A stretch of DNA of 64,000 nucleotides from CAVSUZ01 sp963791885. Its GTDB lineage: Bacteria; Pseudomonadota; Alphaproteobacteria; Acetobacterales; Acetobacteraceae. The notes under the pieces are model-generated. The model had not been told where the DNA came from, ran no database searches, and worked only from the letters and a program-made list of their open reading frames with translations. The DNA lies in the NCBI GenBank assembly GCA_963791885.1, contig CAWBUL010000004.1, positions 1,612,001-1,676,000 of the forward strand, in the 5' to 3' direction. The translations under genes were made by a program, and so were the position numbers. Numbering within the stretch: the first letter of the stretch is position 1; each line of letters starts with the position of its first letter. This document shows positions 18,091 through 26,291 of this stretch, piece by piece.

Positions 18091-18173
18091 GACGCTTCCC
18101 TTCTGTTACGCGGCTGACAAACATCGTATCATTCCGTGGGTTCGCTCAATTCCCCGTGTCAGCTTCGCGCAGG

Positions 18174-18586
18174 AGCGAGATCGCGCGAGGCGGTCACGTC
18201 GGAGCGCGTGAATCTCGCTCTGAAACTGTTCGAGAGCGAGATCGCGCGAGGCGGTCACGTCGGAGCGCGTGAATCTCGCTCTGAAACTGTTCGAGAGCGA
18301 GATCGCGCGAGGCGGTCACGTCGGAGCGCGTGAATCTCGCTCTGAAACTGTTCGAGAGCGAGATCGCGCGAGGCGGTCACGTCGGAGCGCGTGAATCTCG
18401 CTCTGAAACTGTTCGAGAGCGAGATCGCGCGAGGCGGTCACGTCGGAGCGCGTGAATCTCGCTCTGAAACTGTTCGAGAGCGAGATCGCGCGAGGCGGTC
18501 ACGTCGGAGCGCGTGAATCTCGCTCTGAAACTGTTCGAGAGCGAGATCGCGCGAGGCGGTCACGTCGGAGCGCGTGATCTCGCTCT
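18174..18586. repeat. Seven tandem hairpin elements, 61-bp period
   Basis: Seven near-identical units start every 61 bp from 18174. Each has a 48-bp imperfect palindrome (AGCGAGATCGCGCGAGGCGG ... GCGCGTGAATCTCGCTCT) and a 13-bp spacer (GAAACTGTTCGAG); the last copy lacks one A. The arms form a 10-bp outer stem AGAGCGAGAT/ATCTCGCTCT and an inner CGCG stem. The array fills the gap between the adenosyltransferase gene and mlaC, which converge on it. Single copies recur at 34144 and 61422. A REP/BIME-like element or bidirectional terminator is likely. Any open frame across it is a by-product of the repeat. Confidence 0.9.
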
Positions 18587-18595
18587 GCAGACGCC

Positions 18596-19264
18596 TTAAC
18601 CCTGGGAGAGCGCCTCAGTCTTTCTCTGCAGCGTGGCAAGCAGTGCCGGCGCCCCGCCGGACGCGAGAAGCGCCGTCCAGTCTGATCGCTGAACCGCGAC
18701 GCGGCTGATCGTGCCGTCGGCCAGGACGTCGATCGCCTTCCATGAGCCGTCGGGCATGCGATGCATCACGTAATCCAGCCTATGCGGCTCTCCTGAACGG
18801 GGCTTGATTTCCGTCGATACCACTTGCTCTCCGGTCGCAAGCTGCCGCGGGTTGGGCAGAACCTCGAAGGTCTGTCCGTCGTAATCGTCGAAATTGTCGA
18901 CGTAGGAGGCGATGGTGTAGTCCCGGAACGCCGCCAGCAACTGCTGCTGCTGTTGCGCCGACATGCTGGACCAGTTCAGACCGACCGAGATACGCAGAAT
19001 GAACGGAATATCGAGCGCCCTGTCCACCGCCGGGGCGACCGCGGCGTAGCGCTGCCTGAAGGACGCTTGCCGCCCCTCCTTCATGATGGTCAGCAACGCC
19101 TCGTCCAACCCCTCGATCGGGGCCGTCACGGGGTTCGCGCTCGCTTGAGCGTGAGCGCTCTGAACCAGAGCCGGGCCGAACCCTTCAGTCGCCGGAGCGG
19201 CGGCCAGGGCGACCAGAGCGCAGGCAAGGACCGCTGTTTGGCGAGCGAAGCGTGGCAGGCGCAT
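18596..19264 (-). CDS. MlaC/Ttg2D/HpnM-family phospholipid-binding protein
   Basis: 222 residues with a long Sec signal region (MRLPRFARQTAVLACALVAL). The domain matches the MlaC/toluene-tolerance family: RQRYAAVAPAVDRALDIPFI, LLAAFRDYTIASYVDNFDDYDG, DGSWKAIDVLADGTISRVAVQRSDW. The family carries phospholipids between the outer and inner membranes, or supports hopanoid transport (HpnM). No mlaFED or hpn genes are in view, so the subtype stays open. The stop lies 10 bp from the end of the hairpin array. Confidence 0.82.
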   Translation of the reverse strand: MRLPRFARQTAVLACALVALAAAPATEGFGPALVQSAHAQASANPVTAPIEGLDEALLTIMKEGRQASFRQRYAAVAPAVDRALDIPFILRISVGLNWSSMSAQQQQQLLAAFRDYTIASYVDNFDDYDGQTFEVLPNPRQLATGEQVVSTEIKPRSGEPHRLDYVMHRMPDGSWKAIDVLADGTISRVAVQRSDWTALLASGGAPALLATLQRKTEALSQG

Positions 19265-19371
19265 ATCTCCCCCTTGTCGGATCAGGGATATCTAGGGAAG
19301 TAATGAACTCTATCGAGGGGTTCCGGTGGTCCCTTGGCTCTTGGTAACGTGAAGACGGTAGCCGGGCACCA

Positions 19372-20676
19372 GTGTCCGTCCGGCGCACCTGGTCTCCTAC
19401 CTTGAACAGACTGATCCGTTCCAGACCGGCGGGAGAACTCGGGGTGGCTGTCGAATCACTGCTGCTTCGCGTGGCCGACCATTGTGCTGGCGCTTTGGGC
19501 TTGCTGTCGCGCCCTTTTTCCGTCGAGCGTCTGATTGCCGCCGCCGAGCGGCAGACCGGCTTTCGGGCGCCAGATGAAGCCCTGCGTGAGCCGCTGAGAC
19601 GGCTGCTGGAGAGCTTTATTGAAGAAGCTGACCTGAGTTGCGTCGGGCGCGCGGCTGTGCGCTGGGACACGCTGCGCTTTCTGGGCAACGGGTTGCGGCT
19701 GCGTGCTGCTGAGCAGCAACATCCGTCCATCCGCTCGGAACCGATCGACCGGCCGATCTTCATCACTGGCCTACCGCGCAGCGGCACGACGTTCCTCCAT
19801 CGGCTCATGCTGGAGGATGCGCAGAACCGGGCGCCTCTGGTGTGGGAGACCATCTATCCTATTGCCGGGGCCGACGCCGATAGCAAGCGCGCGCAGGTCA
19901 ACCGCCAGCTGCGGACCTTTGAGCGCCTCGCACCCGAGTTCCGCGGGCTGCACCCGTTATCGGCCGATTCGCCGCAAGAGTGTTCGGAAATCAGCGCCCA
20001 CGTGTTCCGCAGCTATCGGTTCGACAGCACCTTCCACGTGCCGTCCTACCGCCGCTGGTTGGATGCCGAAGGCTCACAAGAGGGTTACCTGTTCGAGCGG
20101 CGGTTCCTGCAGCATCTTCAGCGGGCAGCCGGGCCGCGCCGCTGGGCGCTGAAATGTCCCGACCACCTGTTCGCCCTGCGCGACCTGCGCGTGGCCTTTC
20201 CTGATGCACGAATCGTCTTCGTTCATCGTGACCCGGTGAAGGTGCTGCTTTCGCTCTGCAAACTGACGGAAGTGCTGCGACGCCCCTTCTCGCGCGCCGT
20301 GGACCGGATTGCCATCGGCCGACAGGAGAGTGCGCGCTGGCTGGCAGGGACCGAACGCATGATCCGGGCCTGCCGGGCGCCGGACTTTGCCGAGCCGATT
20401 TGTCACGTGTTCTATACCGATCTGGTGGCGGATCCGCTGGCGACGCTGGCGAAGGTGTACGATCACTTCCATCTCGATCTCGATGACCGGACGGCCGGCC
20501 GTATCGCCCGTGCGGTGGAGGATCATCCGAACGGAGGCTATGGGCGGCATCAGTACCGGTTCGAGGATCACGGGCTGAACGCCGAAGCGGAGCGGGAGAA
20601 GTTTCAACCGTACATCGATTTCTTCGATATCGGCGACGAGCGGAACAGGGAGCGAGCGGTCGCCGGGGCCGTCTAG
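19372..20676 (+). CDS. Sulfotransferase family protein
   Basis: 434 residues. PAPS-dependent sulfotransferase fold: the 5'-phosphosulfate loop is PIFITGLPRSGTTFLHRLML (near residues 127-146) and the 3'-phosphate binding segment is DARIVFVHRDPVKVLLSLCKL (near 279-299). The C-terminal NGGYGRHQYRFEDHGL resembles bacterial 'sulfotransferase_3' proteins whose acceptors are mostly unknown. The start is uncertain: GTG at 19372 is the longest, GTG 19444 (AVESLLLRVADH) also keeps every domain. The stop abuts that of the convergent alcohol dehydrogenase gene with no gap. Confidence 0.85.
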   Translation: MSVRRTWSPTLNRLIRSRPAGELGVAVESLLLRVADHCAGALGLLSRPFSVERLIAAAERQTGFRAPDEALREPLRRLLESFIEEADLSCVGRAAVRWDTLRFLGNGLRLRAAEQQHPSIRSEPIDRPIFITGLPRSGTTFLHRLMLEDAQNRAPLVWETIYPIAGADADSKRAQVNRQLRTFERLAPEFRGLHPLSADSPQECSEISAHVFRSYRFDSTFHVPSYRRWLDAEGSQEGYLFERRFLQHLQRAAGPRRWALKCPDHLFALRDLRVAFPDARIVFVHRDPVKVLLSLCKLTEVLRRPFSRAVDRIAIGRQESARWLAGTERMIRACRAPDFAEPICHVFYTDLVADPLATLAKVYDHFHLDLDDRTAGRIARAVEDHPNGGYGRHQYRFEDHGLNAEAEREKFQPYIDFFDIGDERNRERAVAGAV

Positions 20677-21786
20677 CTAGTACACGACCACCGTCCTGAT
20701 CGACTCGCCTCGGGCCATGAGGTCGAAGCCCTCGTTGATCCGCTCCAGCGGCAAGGTGTGTGTGATCAGGTCGTCGATGTTGATCTTGCCTTCCATGTAC
20801 CAGTCGACGATCCCCGGCACGTCTGTACGGCCGCGAGCGCCGCCGAAGGCGGTGCCCTGCCAGACCCGGCCGGTGACCAGTTGGAATGGCCGAGTGCGAA
20901 TCTCCTGCCCGGCGCCGGCCACGCCGATGATCGTGCTCTTGCCCCAACCACGGTGGGCGCATTCCAGCGCCTGGCGCATCAGGTTCACGTTGCCGACGCA
21001 CTCAAACGAGTGGTCGGCGCCGCCCTTCGTCAGCTCCACCAAATAGGCAACCAGATCGCCCTCAACCTCTTTCGGGTTGACGAAATGCGTCATGCCGAAT
21101 TTGCGCGCCAGCGCTTCGCGCCGCGGATTGAGGTCGACGCCCACGATCATATCGGCGCCGGCGATCCGCGCACCTTGAACCACGTTCAGGCCGATGCCAC
21201 CCAGGCCGAACACCACGACATTGTCGCCGGGCTGAACCTTGGCGGTGAAGATGACGGCGCCCACCCCGGTCGTAACACCGCAGCCGATGTAGCAGATCTT
21301 ATCGAAGGGCGCGTCTTCACGGACCTTGGCCAGCGCGATCTCCGGCAGCACCGTGTAGTTCGCGAAGCTCGAGCAACCCATGTAATGCAGGATCGGCTTG
21401 CCCTTATACGAAAAACGGCTGGTGCCGTCCGGCATCAACCCCTTCCCTTGAGTGGCGCGGATCTTTACGCACAAATTAGTCTTGCGGCTGAGGCAGTATT
21501 CGCATTCGCGGCACTCCGGTGTGTAAAGCGGAATGACGTGATCGCCCTTCTTCAGGCTGCGCACGCCCGGTCCCACGTCCACGACCACGCCCGCGCCTTC
21601 ATGACCCAGGATGACCGGGAATGCGCCCTCCGGGTCTTCGCCGCTGAGTGTGAACTTGTCAGTGTGGCAGATGCCGGTGGCCTTGATCTCCACCAGCACC
21701 TCGCCCTCCTTCGGGCCTTCGAGTTGCACGGTTTCGATCTGCAGGGGTTTGCCGGCCTCGAACGCGACCGCGGCGCGCACGTCCAT
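20677..21786 (-). CDS. Class III alcohol dehydrogenase / S-(hydroxymethyl)glutathione dehydrogenase family
   Basis: 369 residues, zinc MDR family. Catalytic zinc ligands lie in GICHTDKFTLSG, LGHEGAGVV and YIGCGVTTG. The structural zinc has four Cys in CRECEYCLSRKTNLC. The NAD fold is VVFGLGGIGLNVV followed by the class III signature GADMIVGVDLNPRREALARKFGMTHFVNP. The likely activity is oxidation of the formaldehyde-glutathione adduct or long-chain alcohols. Two GST genes lie in the region but no S-formylglutathione hydrolase, so the formaldehyde role is not proven. Confidence 0.88.
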   Translation of the reverse strand: MDVRAAVAFEAGKPLQIETVQLEGPKEGEVLVEIKATGICHTDKFTLSGEDPEGAFPVILGHEGAGVVVDVGPGVRSLKKGDHVIPLYTPECRECEYCLSRKTNLCVKIRATQGKGLMPDGTSRFSYKGKPILHYMGCSSFANYTVLPEIALAKVREDAPFDKICYIGCGVTTGVGAVIFTAKVQPGDNVVVFGLGGIGLNVVQGARIAGADMIVGVDLNPRREALARKFGMTHFVNPKEVEGDLVAYLVELTKGGADHSFECVGNVNLMRQALECAHRGWGKSTIIGVAGAGQEIRTRPFQLVTGRVWQGTAFGGARGRTDVPGIVDWYMEGKINIDDLITHTLPLERINEGFDLMARGESIRTVVVY

Positions 21787-21867
21787 CGTGACTCTTTCCT
21801 TATGGCTGCTTGGTTATGGACGATGTGCATGCTCTTGCCCACGGCCCGGCGCCGCGCCGACGCGAGA

Positions 21868-22482
21868 CTAGCTGTCATCCACCCAGGGATTGGCGCGCAC
21901 CGACGGGCGCGCATCGAACGCCGCCTGCCAGGCTGCAAGCCGCCCGCGCCCCTCGCGCCATCCGAGCTCCGCAAAGCGGAAATCCAGATAACCCAGCGCT
22001 ACGCCGACGCCCACGTGCCCGATGCTGAATGCGTCGCGGTCCAGCGCATCGCCCTCGCGCTCCAGTGCATCCAGACACGTGACGATCTTCGTCCGCCATA
22101 GCGCGATGTGATCCTCTGACCGGCGCCCTTCCGGCCGGCGTCGCTCGCCCAGCCACAACAGCGCCACATCCAGCATCCCGATGCCCAACGCCAATCGTCG
22201 CAGTGACGTCCCACGTGCGGGCCATGCCGGGAACAGCCGCGCACCCACGGCGATCGAATCCAGGTATTCACAGATCACCCGCGAATCGAACAGGATCGTG
22301 CCGTCCGGCAGGACCAGCGTGGGGATCTTGCCGAGCGGATTTTCCTCCATCAGTCCGCGATGCACGATCGTGCCGCCCACCACCGTGCGGACCGTCTCAA
22401 TCCGATCCGCCAGACCCAGCTCATGCGCCGCGATCATCACCGTGCGCACATAGGGCGAGCGCGGGGACCAGTGCAGTTTCAT
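21868..22482 (-). CDS. Glutathione S-transferase family protein
   Basis: 204 residues from ATG 22480-22482. MKLHWSPRSPYVRTVMIAAHELGL is the N-terminal glutathione site with SPYVR, followed by NPLGKIPTLVLPDGTILFDSRVICEYLD (cis-Pro and the DSR loop). The C-terminal domain has FSIGHVGVGVALGYLDFRF. Upstream in-frame codons to 22608 overlap the divergent hydrolase gene and are rejected. Substrate unknown. Confidence 0.88.
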   Translation of the reverse strand: MKLHWSPRSPYVRTVMIAAHELGLADRIETVRTVVGGTIVHRGLMEENPLGKIPTLVLPDGTILFDSRVICEYLDSIAVGARLFPAWPARGTSLRRLALGIGMLDVALLWLGERRRPEGRRSEDHIALWRTKIVTCLDALEREGDALDRDAFSIGHVGVGVALGYLDFRFAELGWREGRGRLAAWQAAFDARPSVRANPWVDDS

Positions 22483-22527
22483 GTTTCCGTCCGTTTGGGC
22501 ACACTCGGCCCCAACCAAGGAGACCGT

Positions 22528-23316
22528 ATGGATTGGATCGAGGTCAATGGCACCGCTCTGCGCTATGAACTGACGGGTAGCGCCGGGCGCACGATCGTGC
22601 TGGTGCACGAGATGGGCGGCACGCTGGAAAGCTGGGACGGCGTGATGCCGGCGCTCAGTGGCTGGCGCGTGCTCCGCTACGATGTGCGCGGGGCCGGAAT
22701 GTCGGAGAAGATACGCGAACCGGTGACGTTCGATACCATGGCGGACGATCTCGCGGCGTTACTCGACGCGCTGGAAATCAAAACGCCCGTTGCACTGGTG
22801 GGATGCGCCGTGGGTTCGGGCATCGTGCTGCGCTTCGCGTCGCGCGTTCCCGATCGTGTCTCGGCACTTGTGGCGATGGCGCCGGCAACCGGCATTGCGC
22901 CGGAACGCCGCGCGGCGACTGAAACCCGCGCGTCGGCCATCGCGGAACACGGCCCACGCGGCGTGATCGAGGAAAGCTTCGCCGGCTCTTATCCGCCGGA
23001 GGTGCGCCTAGACCCGGAAGCGTACCGCCGATTTCGCGCGCGCTGGCTGGGCAACGACCCGGAGAGTTTCGCCGCGATCTACCGGATGCTGATCGCCTCG
23101 GAGATCGAGGCGGACCTGCCGCGCATCATCGCCCCCACGCTGCTGATCGCAGGCACCCACGACCGTCTCCGCCCGCCCACTCTCGTCCGCACCCTGCTCG
23201 ACCGGATTCCCCACGCGCGCTTCGCCGAGCTGGACACTGGTCACTTCATGGCGGTCCAGACCCCGGACCTGGTCGCCGGGGCGATTGTGGATTTCCTGCG
23301 CTCGGTGGCACACTAA
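22528..23316 (+). CDS. Alpha/beta hydrolase-fold protein, nucleophile Ser replaced by Ala
   Basis: 262 residues, alpha/beta fold of the enol-lactonase/haloperoxidase type: IVLVHEMGGTLESWDGVMPAL (oxyanion region), RVLRYDVRGAGMS, the acid loop in LLIAGTHDRLRPP, and the catalytic His in LDTGHFMAVQTP. The nucleophile elbow reads G92-C-A94-V-G96, so the usual Ser/Asp/Cys is Ala. The protein may be a non-hydrolytic lyase-like or binding member, or inactive. It is the first gene of a tight five-gene operon running to 27404. Confidence 0.85.
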   Translation: MDWIEVNGTALRYELTGSAGRTIVLVHEMGGTLESWDGVMPALSGWRVLRYDVRGAGMSEKIREPVTFDTMADDLAALLDALEIKTPVALVGCAVGSGIVLRFASRVPDRVSALVAMAPATGIAPERRAATETRASAIAEHGPRGVIEESFAGSYPPEVRLDPEAYRRFRARWLGNDPESFAAIYRMLIASEIEADLPRIIAPTLLIAGTHDRLRPPTLVRTLLDRIPHARFAELDTGHFMAVQTPDLVAGAIVDFLRSVAH

Positions 23317-23339
23317 ATCCCGAATAAAGGAGGAAACGC

Positions 23340-24257
23340 ATGACTGAGCGCATGCTCGAAGGTAAGGTCGCGGTCGTCACGGGCGCCGGGCGCGGCATTG
23401 GTCGCGCCATCGCCATCTGCGTGGCCGAGCAGGGCGCCAAGGTCGTGGTGAACGATGTGGGTGCTGCGGTCACCGGCGAGGGGCGCGACGAAACGCCTGC
23501 GCAGGAAGTCGTCCGCGAAATCGAATCGTCGCAAGGTCAGGGTGCCGCGGTGGCGAGCGCCGACAGCGTGGCGGAGTGGGAATCGGCGCAGCGCATCGTC
23601 AACACGGCGATCGAGCGCTATGGCCGCATCGACATCGTGGTGAACAATGCCGGCATTCTGCGCGACCGCATGTTCCACTACATGTCGCCCGAGGAATTCG
23701 ACGCCGTCATCAAGGTGCATCTCTACGGCGCGTTCTATGTCTCGCGCGCGGCGGCGACACATTTCCGCAAGCAGGAAAGCGGCGCCTATGTGCACATGAC
23801 CTCCACCTCCGGCCTGATCGGCAGCATCGGCCAGGTGAATTACGGTGCTGCGAAGCTCGGCATCGCCGGATTGTCGCGCTGCATCGCCATGGACATGCAG
23901 CGCTACAAGGTTCGCTCCAACTGCATCGGGCCACACGCCTTCAGCCGCATGATCGAGACGGTGCCCGGCTATACGGAAGAGCAGATGCAAGCCCGCGCTG
24001 CGAAGACGCGTCCCGATCAGGTGGCGCAGCTTGCCGCTTTCCTCGTCAGTGACGCTGCTGCCGAAGTATCCGGCCAGATCTTCGGCGCGCGCGGCAACGA
24101 GATCTATTTGTACAATCAGCCTCGGCCGATCCGCATCATGCATCGTGGCGAAGGGTGGACCCCCGCGCGCATGGCCGAACATCTGCTGCCGGCCATCCGC
24201 TCCAGCCTCACACCGCTGGAACGCACGCGCGACGTGTACAACTGGGACGCGATCTGA
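23340..24257 (+). CDS. SDR-family NAD(P)-dependent oxidoreductase
   Basis: 305 residues. VVTGAGRGIGRAIAI (cofactor glycine motif, residues 13-27), VNNAGILRD, and a complete Ser-Tyr-Lys set (MTSTSGLIGSIGQVNYGAAKLGIAGL, with YxxxK as YGAAK). The long C-terminus (PIRIMHRGEGWTPARMAEHLLPAI) is typical of 3-hydroxyacyl-CoA or multifunctional type 2 relatives. ATG 23340 follows AAAGGAGGAAACGC, a very strong ribosome-binding site. A 2-bp gap separates it from the CoA-transferase. Probably oxidises a hydroxyacyl intermediate. Confidence 0.9.
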   Translation: MTERMLEGKVAVVTGAGRGIGRAIAICVAEQGAKVVVNDVGAAVTGEGRDETPAQEVVREIESSQGQGAAVASADSVAEWESAQRIVNTAIERYGRIDIVVNNAGILRDRMFHYMSPEEFDAVIKVHLYGAFYVSRAAATHFRKQESGAYVHMTSTSGLIGSIGQVNYGAAKLGIAGLSRCIAMDMQRYKVRSNCIGPHAFSRMIETVPGYTEEQMQARAAKTRPDQVAQLAAFLVSDAAAEVSGQIFGARGNEIYLYNQPRPIRIMHRGEGWTPARMAEHLLPAIRSSLTPLERTRDVYNWDAI

Positions 24258-24259
24258 CG

Positions 24260-25432
24260 ATGCGTCCGTTCGAGGGCGTTCGCGTCATCGACATCACCCA
24301 CGTCCTGGCAGGGCCATTTGCGGCCTATCAACTCGCGGTCCTCGGTGCCGACGTCATCAAGCTGGAGCATCCCGACCACCCCGATCAGAGCCGCCTCACC
24401 GGCAGCGATGCCGGATTGAACCGGGAGCTGATGGGAACCGCGTTCCTGACCCAGGGTTCCAACAAGCGCTCGCTTACCGCCGACCTCAAAACCGAAGCGG
24501 GCAAGGAAATCCTGCGCCGCTTGGTCCGCACCGCCGACGTGCTGGTCGAAAACTACCGGCCCGGGGCATTCGAATCGCTCGGTCTGGGCTACGACACCCT
24601 GTCCGCGATCAATCCGCGCCTGATCTACGCCTCCTTCTCGGCGTTCGGTCAGACCGGCCCGCGGCGCACGCAGACCGCGTATGACCATGTAATCCAGGCC
24701 ACGTCCGGCATCATGGCGATGACAGGGACCGAAGAGGTGAATCCGGTCAAGATCGGCTCACCGGCAATCGATTACGCAACCGGCACCACCGGTGCCTTCG
24801 GCATCGCCGCGGCGCTATTCCAGCGGGAGCGAACGGGGAGGGGCCAGCGCATCGACATGGCGATGCTCGACGTCGCGATGATCCTCATGGGATCGCATTT
24901 GGCCGGCTATCTGCGCAACGGCGCGCATCCCAAGCCGAAGGGCAACAAGCAGCCGCACGCCACCAACTCCGCCTATCAGACGAAGGACGGAATGGTCATG
25001 CTCGGCGCGAGCAACCTGCGCCAGCAGCGGCGTTTATGGACCGTGCTGGAGCGTCCGGACATGGTCAAGCGCACGAACGAGGAGCGCGATTCGGATCGCG
25101 ATCGCGAAGAAGCCCTTCTGACCGAGATCATGGCCATGCGCAGCGCCGCCGAGTGGGAAGACTATCTGCAGTCTCGTCACGTTCCCGCCGCGCGTGTCCG
25201 CACGATGAAGGAAGCCGTGGCCGACCCGCAGATCGCCACGCGAGGCGTCATCCATCGGCATGAGCAGGACGGCGGATTCGGCGTGCCGGTGAGTGCGTTC
25301 ATGTTCGAACATGACGGGCCGCGCGTTGACACGCCCCCGCCGCGTCTCGGGCAGCACACGGATTCCATTTTGCGCGACCTCGGGTATTCGGCGGGCGATA
25401 TCGCGACGCTGCGCCAACAGAAGGTGATCTGA
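24260..25432 (+). CDS. CoA-transferase family III (CaiB/BaiF)
   Basis: 390 residues, intact, unlike the frameshifted paralogue at 5027-6233. RVIDITHVLAGPFAAYQLAVLGADVIKLEHPDHPDQSR, then GSNKRSLTADLKTEAGKEIL, VLVENYRPGAFESLGLGYD and QTAYDHVIQATSGIMAMTG show the family. The catalytic Asp is expected in the region around SRLTGSDAG or NRELMG. In the operon it would activate a carboxylate to its CoA ester. Start ATG 24260 is 2 bp after the SDR stop. Confidence 0.92.
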   Translation: MRPFEGVRVIDITHVLAGPFAAYQLAVLGADVIKLEHPDHPDQSRLTGSDAGLNRELMGTAFLTQGSNKRSLTADLKTEAGKEILRRLVRTADVLVENYRPGAFESLGLGYDTLSAINPRLIYASFSAFGQTGPRRTQTAYDHVIQATSGIMAMTGTEEVNPVKIGSPAIDYATGTTGAFGIAAALFQRERTGRGQRIDMAMLDVAMILMGSHLAGYLRNGAHPKPKGNKQPHATNSAYQTKDGMVMLGASNLRQQRRLWTVLERPDMVKRTNEERDSDRDREEALLTEIMAMRSAAEWEDYLQSRHVPAARVRTMKEAVADPQIATRGVIHRHEQDGGFGVPVSAFMFEHDGPRVDTPPPRLGQHTDSILRDLGYSAGDIATLRQQKVI

Positions 25433-25434
25433 TC

Positions 25435-26289
25435 ATGCAACTCGGCCGGCTTGGGGTTTGGTACCCGGTGGACCGCCTGAGCGCGCAACAACTGCGCGAT
25501 CTCGTGGTTCGTGTAGAGCGGCTCGGCTACGATGCGCTGTGGTATCCGGAGTCACGCGGCTACGAGTCGTTCTCGGTCGCCGGGTATATGCTGGGCTGCT
25601 CGCAAAAGCTGAAACTCGGCAGTTCCATCGCCAGCATCTATGCACGCGATGCGTTCACCGCCGCGCGCGGAGCCGTGACGCTCAATGCCATGTATGGGGA
25701 GCGTTTCGTCCTTGGCCTGGGCGTAAGCCACGCGCCGATGGTCGAGAAGATTCGCGGGCACACGTACCAAAAACCCGTGCCGCAAATGCGCGAGTACCTG
25801 CAAGGCGTGCATCGCGCAGCAGATGCCGACATCCCCCTCGCCATCGCGGCGCTCGGCCCGCTGATGCTCAAACTGGCCGCAGAAGCCACGCACGGCGCGC
25901 TGCCGTACAACACCACACCGGAACACACGCGTAAGGCGCGAGCGATCCTTGGTCCCGATAAGTGGCTGGCCGTTGAACAGAAGGTCTGCCTCGAAACCAA
26001 TGCCGTACGGGCCCGCGCGCTCGGCCGCAAGGAGCTCGAGCGTTACCTGCGCCTCGACAACTACCGCAACAACTGGCTGCGCATCGGTTTCACCGAACAG
26101 GATCTGGCCGAAGGCGGAAGTGACCGCTTCATCGACGCGATGGTGCTGTGGGGCGATACGGAGACCGTTCAGAAGGGACTGCGCGCGCATTTCGATGCCG
26201 GAGCGTCGCATGTGTGCCTGCAGCCGGTGCATGAAGAAGGCGACGTGATCGCGCGTGACCGGATCGTGGATACGCTTGCCGGGACATAG
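25435..26289 (+). CDS. LLM-class flavin/F420-dependent oxidoreductase
   Basis: 284 residues, luciferase-like TIM barrel. RLGYDALWYPESRGYESFSVAGYML, LKLGSSIASIYARDAFTAARGAVTLNAMYGERFVLGLGVSHAPMVEKIRGHTY and the C-terminal VLWGDTETVQKGLRAHFDAGASHVCLQP match the TIGR03620-type group. These proteins use reduced flavin or F420 for oxygenation or hydride transfer. The reaction here is unknown. It is two bases downstream of the CoA-transferase and two bases before the enolase-family gene. Confidence 0.88.
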   Translation: MQLGRLGVWYPVDRLSAQQLRDLVVRVERLGYDALWYPESRGYESFSVAGYMLGCSQKLKLGSSIASIYARDAFTAARGAVTLNAMYGERFVLGLGVSHAPMVEKIRGHTYQKPVPQMREYLQGVHRAADADIPLAIAALGPLMLKLAAEATHGALPYNTTPEHTRKARAILGPDKWLAVEQKVCLETNAVRARALGRKELERYLRLDNYRNNWLRIGFTEQDLAEGGSDRFIDAMVLWGDTETVQKGLRAHFDAGASHVCLQPVHEEGDVIARDRIVDTLAGT

Positions 26290-26291
26290 AC

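Noticed and set aside
18136..18333. 65-residue open frame inside the tandem repeat
   Set aside because: It exists only because the 61-bp repeat is read in frame; no ribosome-binding site and the sequence just repeats itself.
18174..18586. CRISPR array
   Set aside because: The whole 61-bp period is repeated, including what would be spacers; there are no unique spacers and no cas genes.
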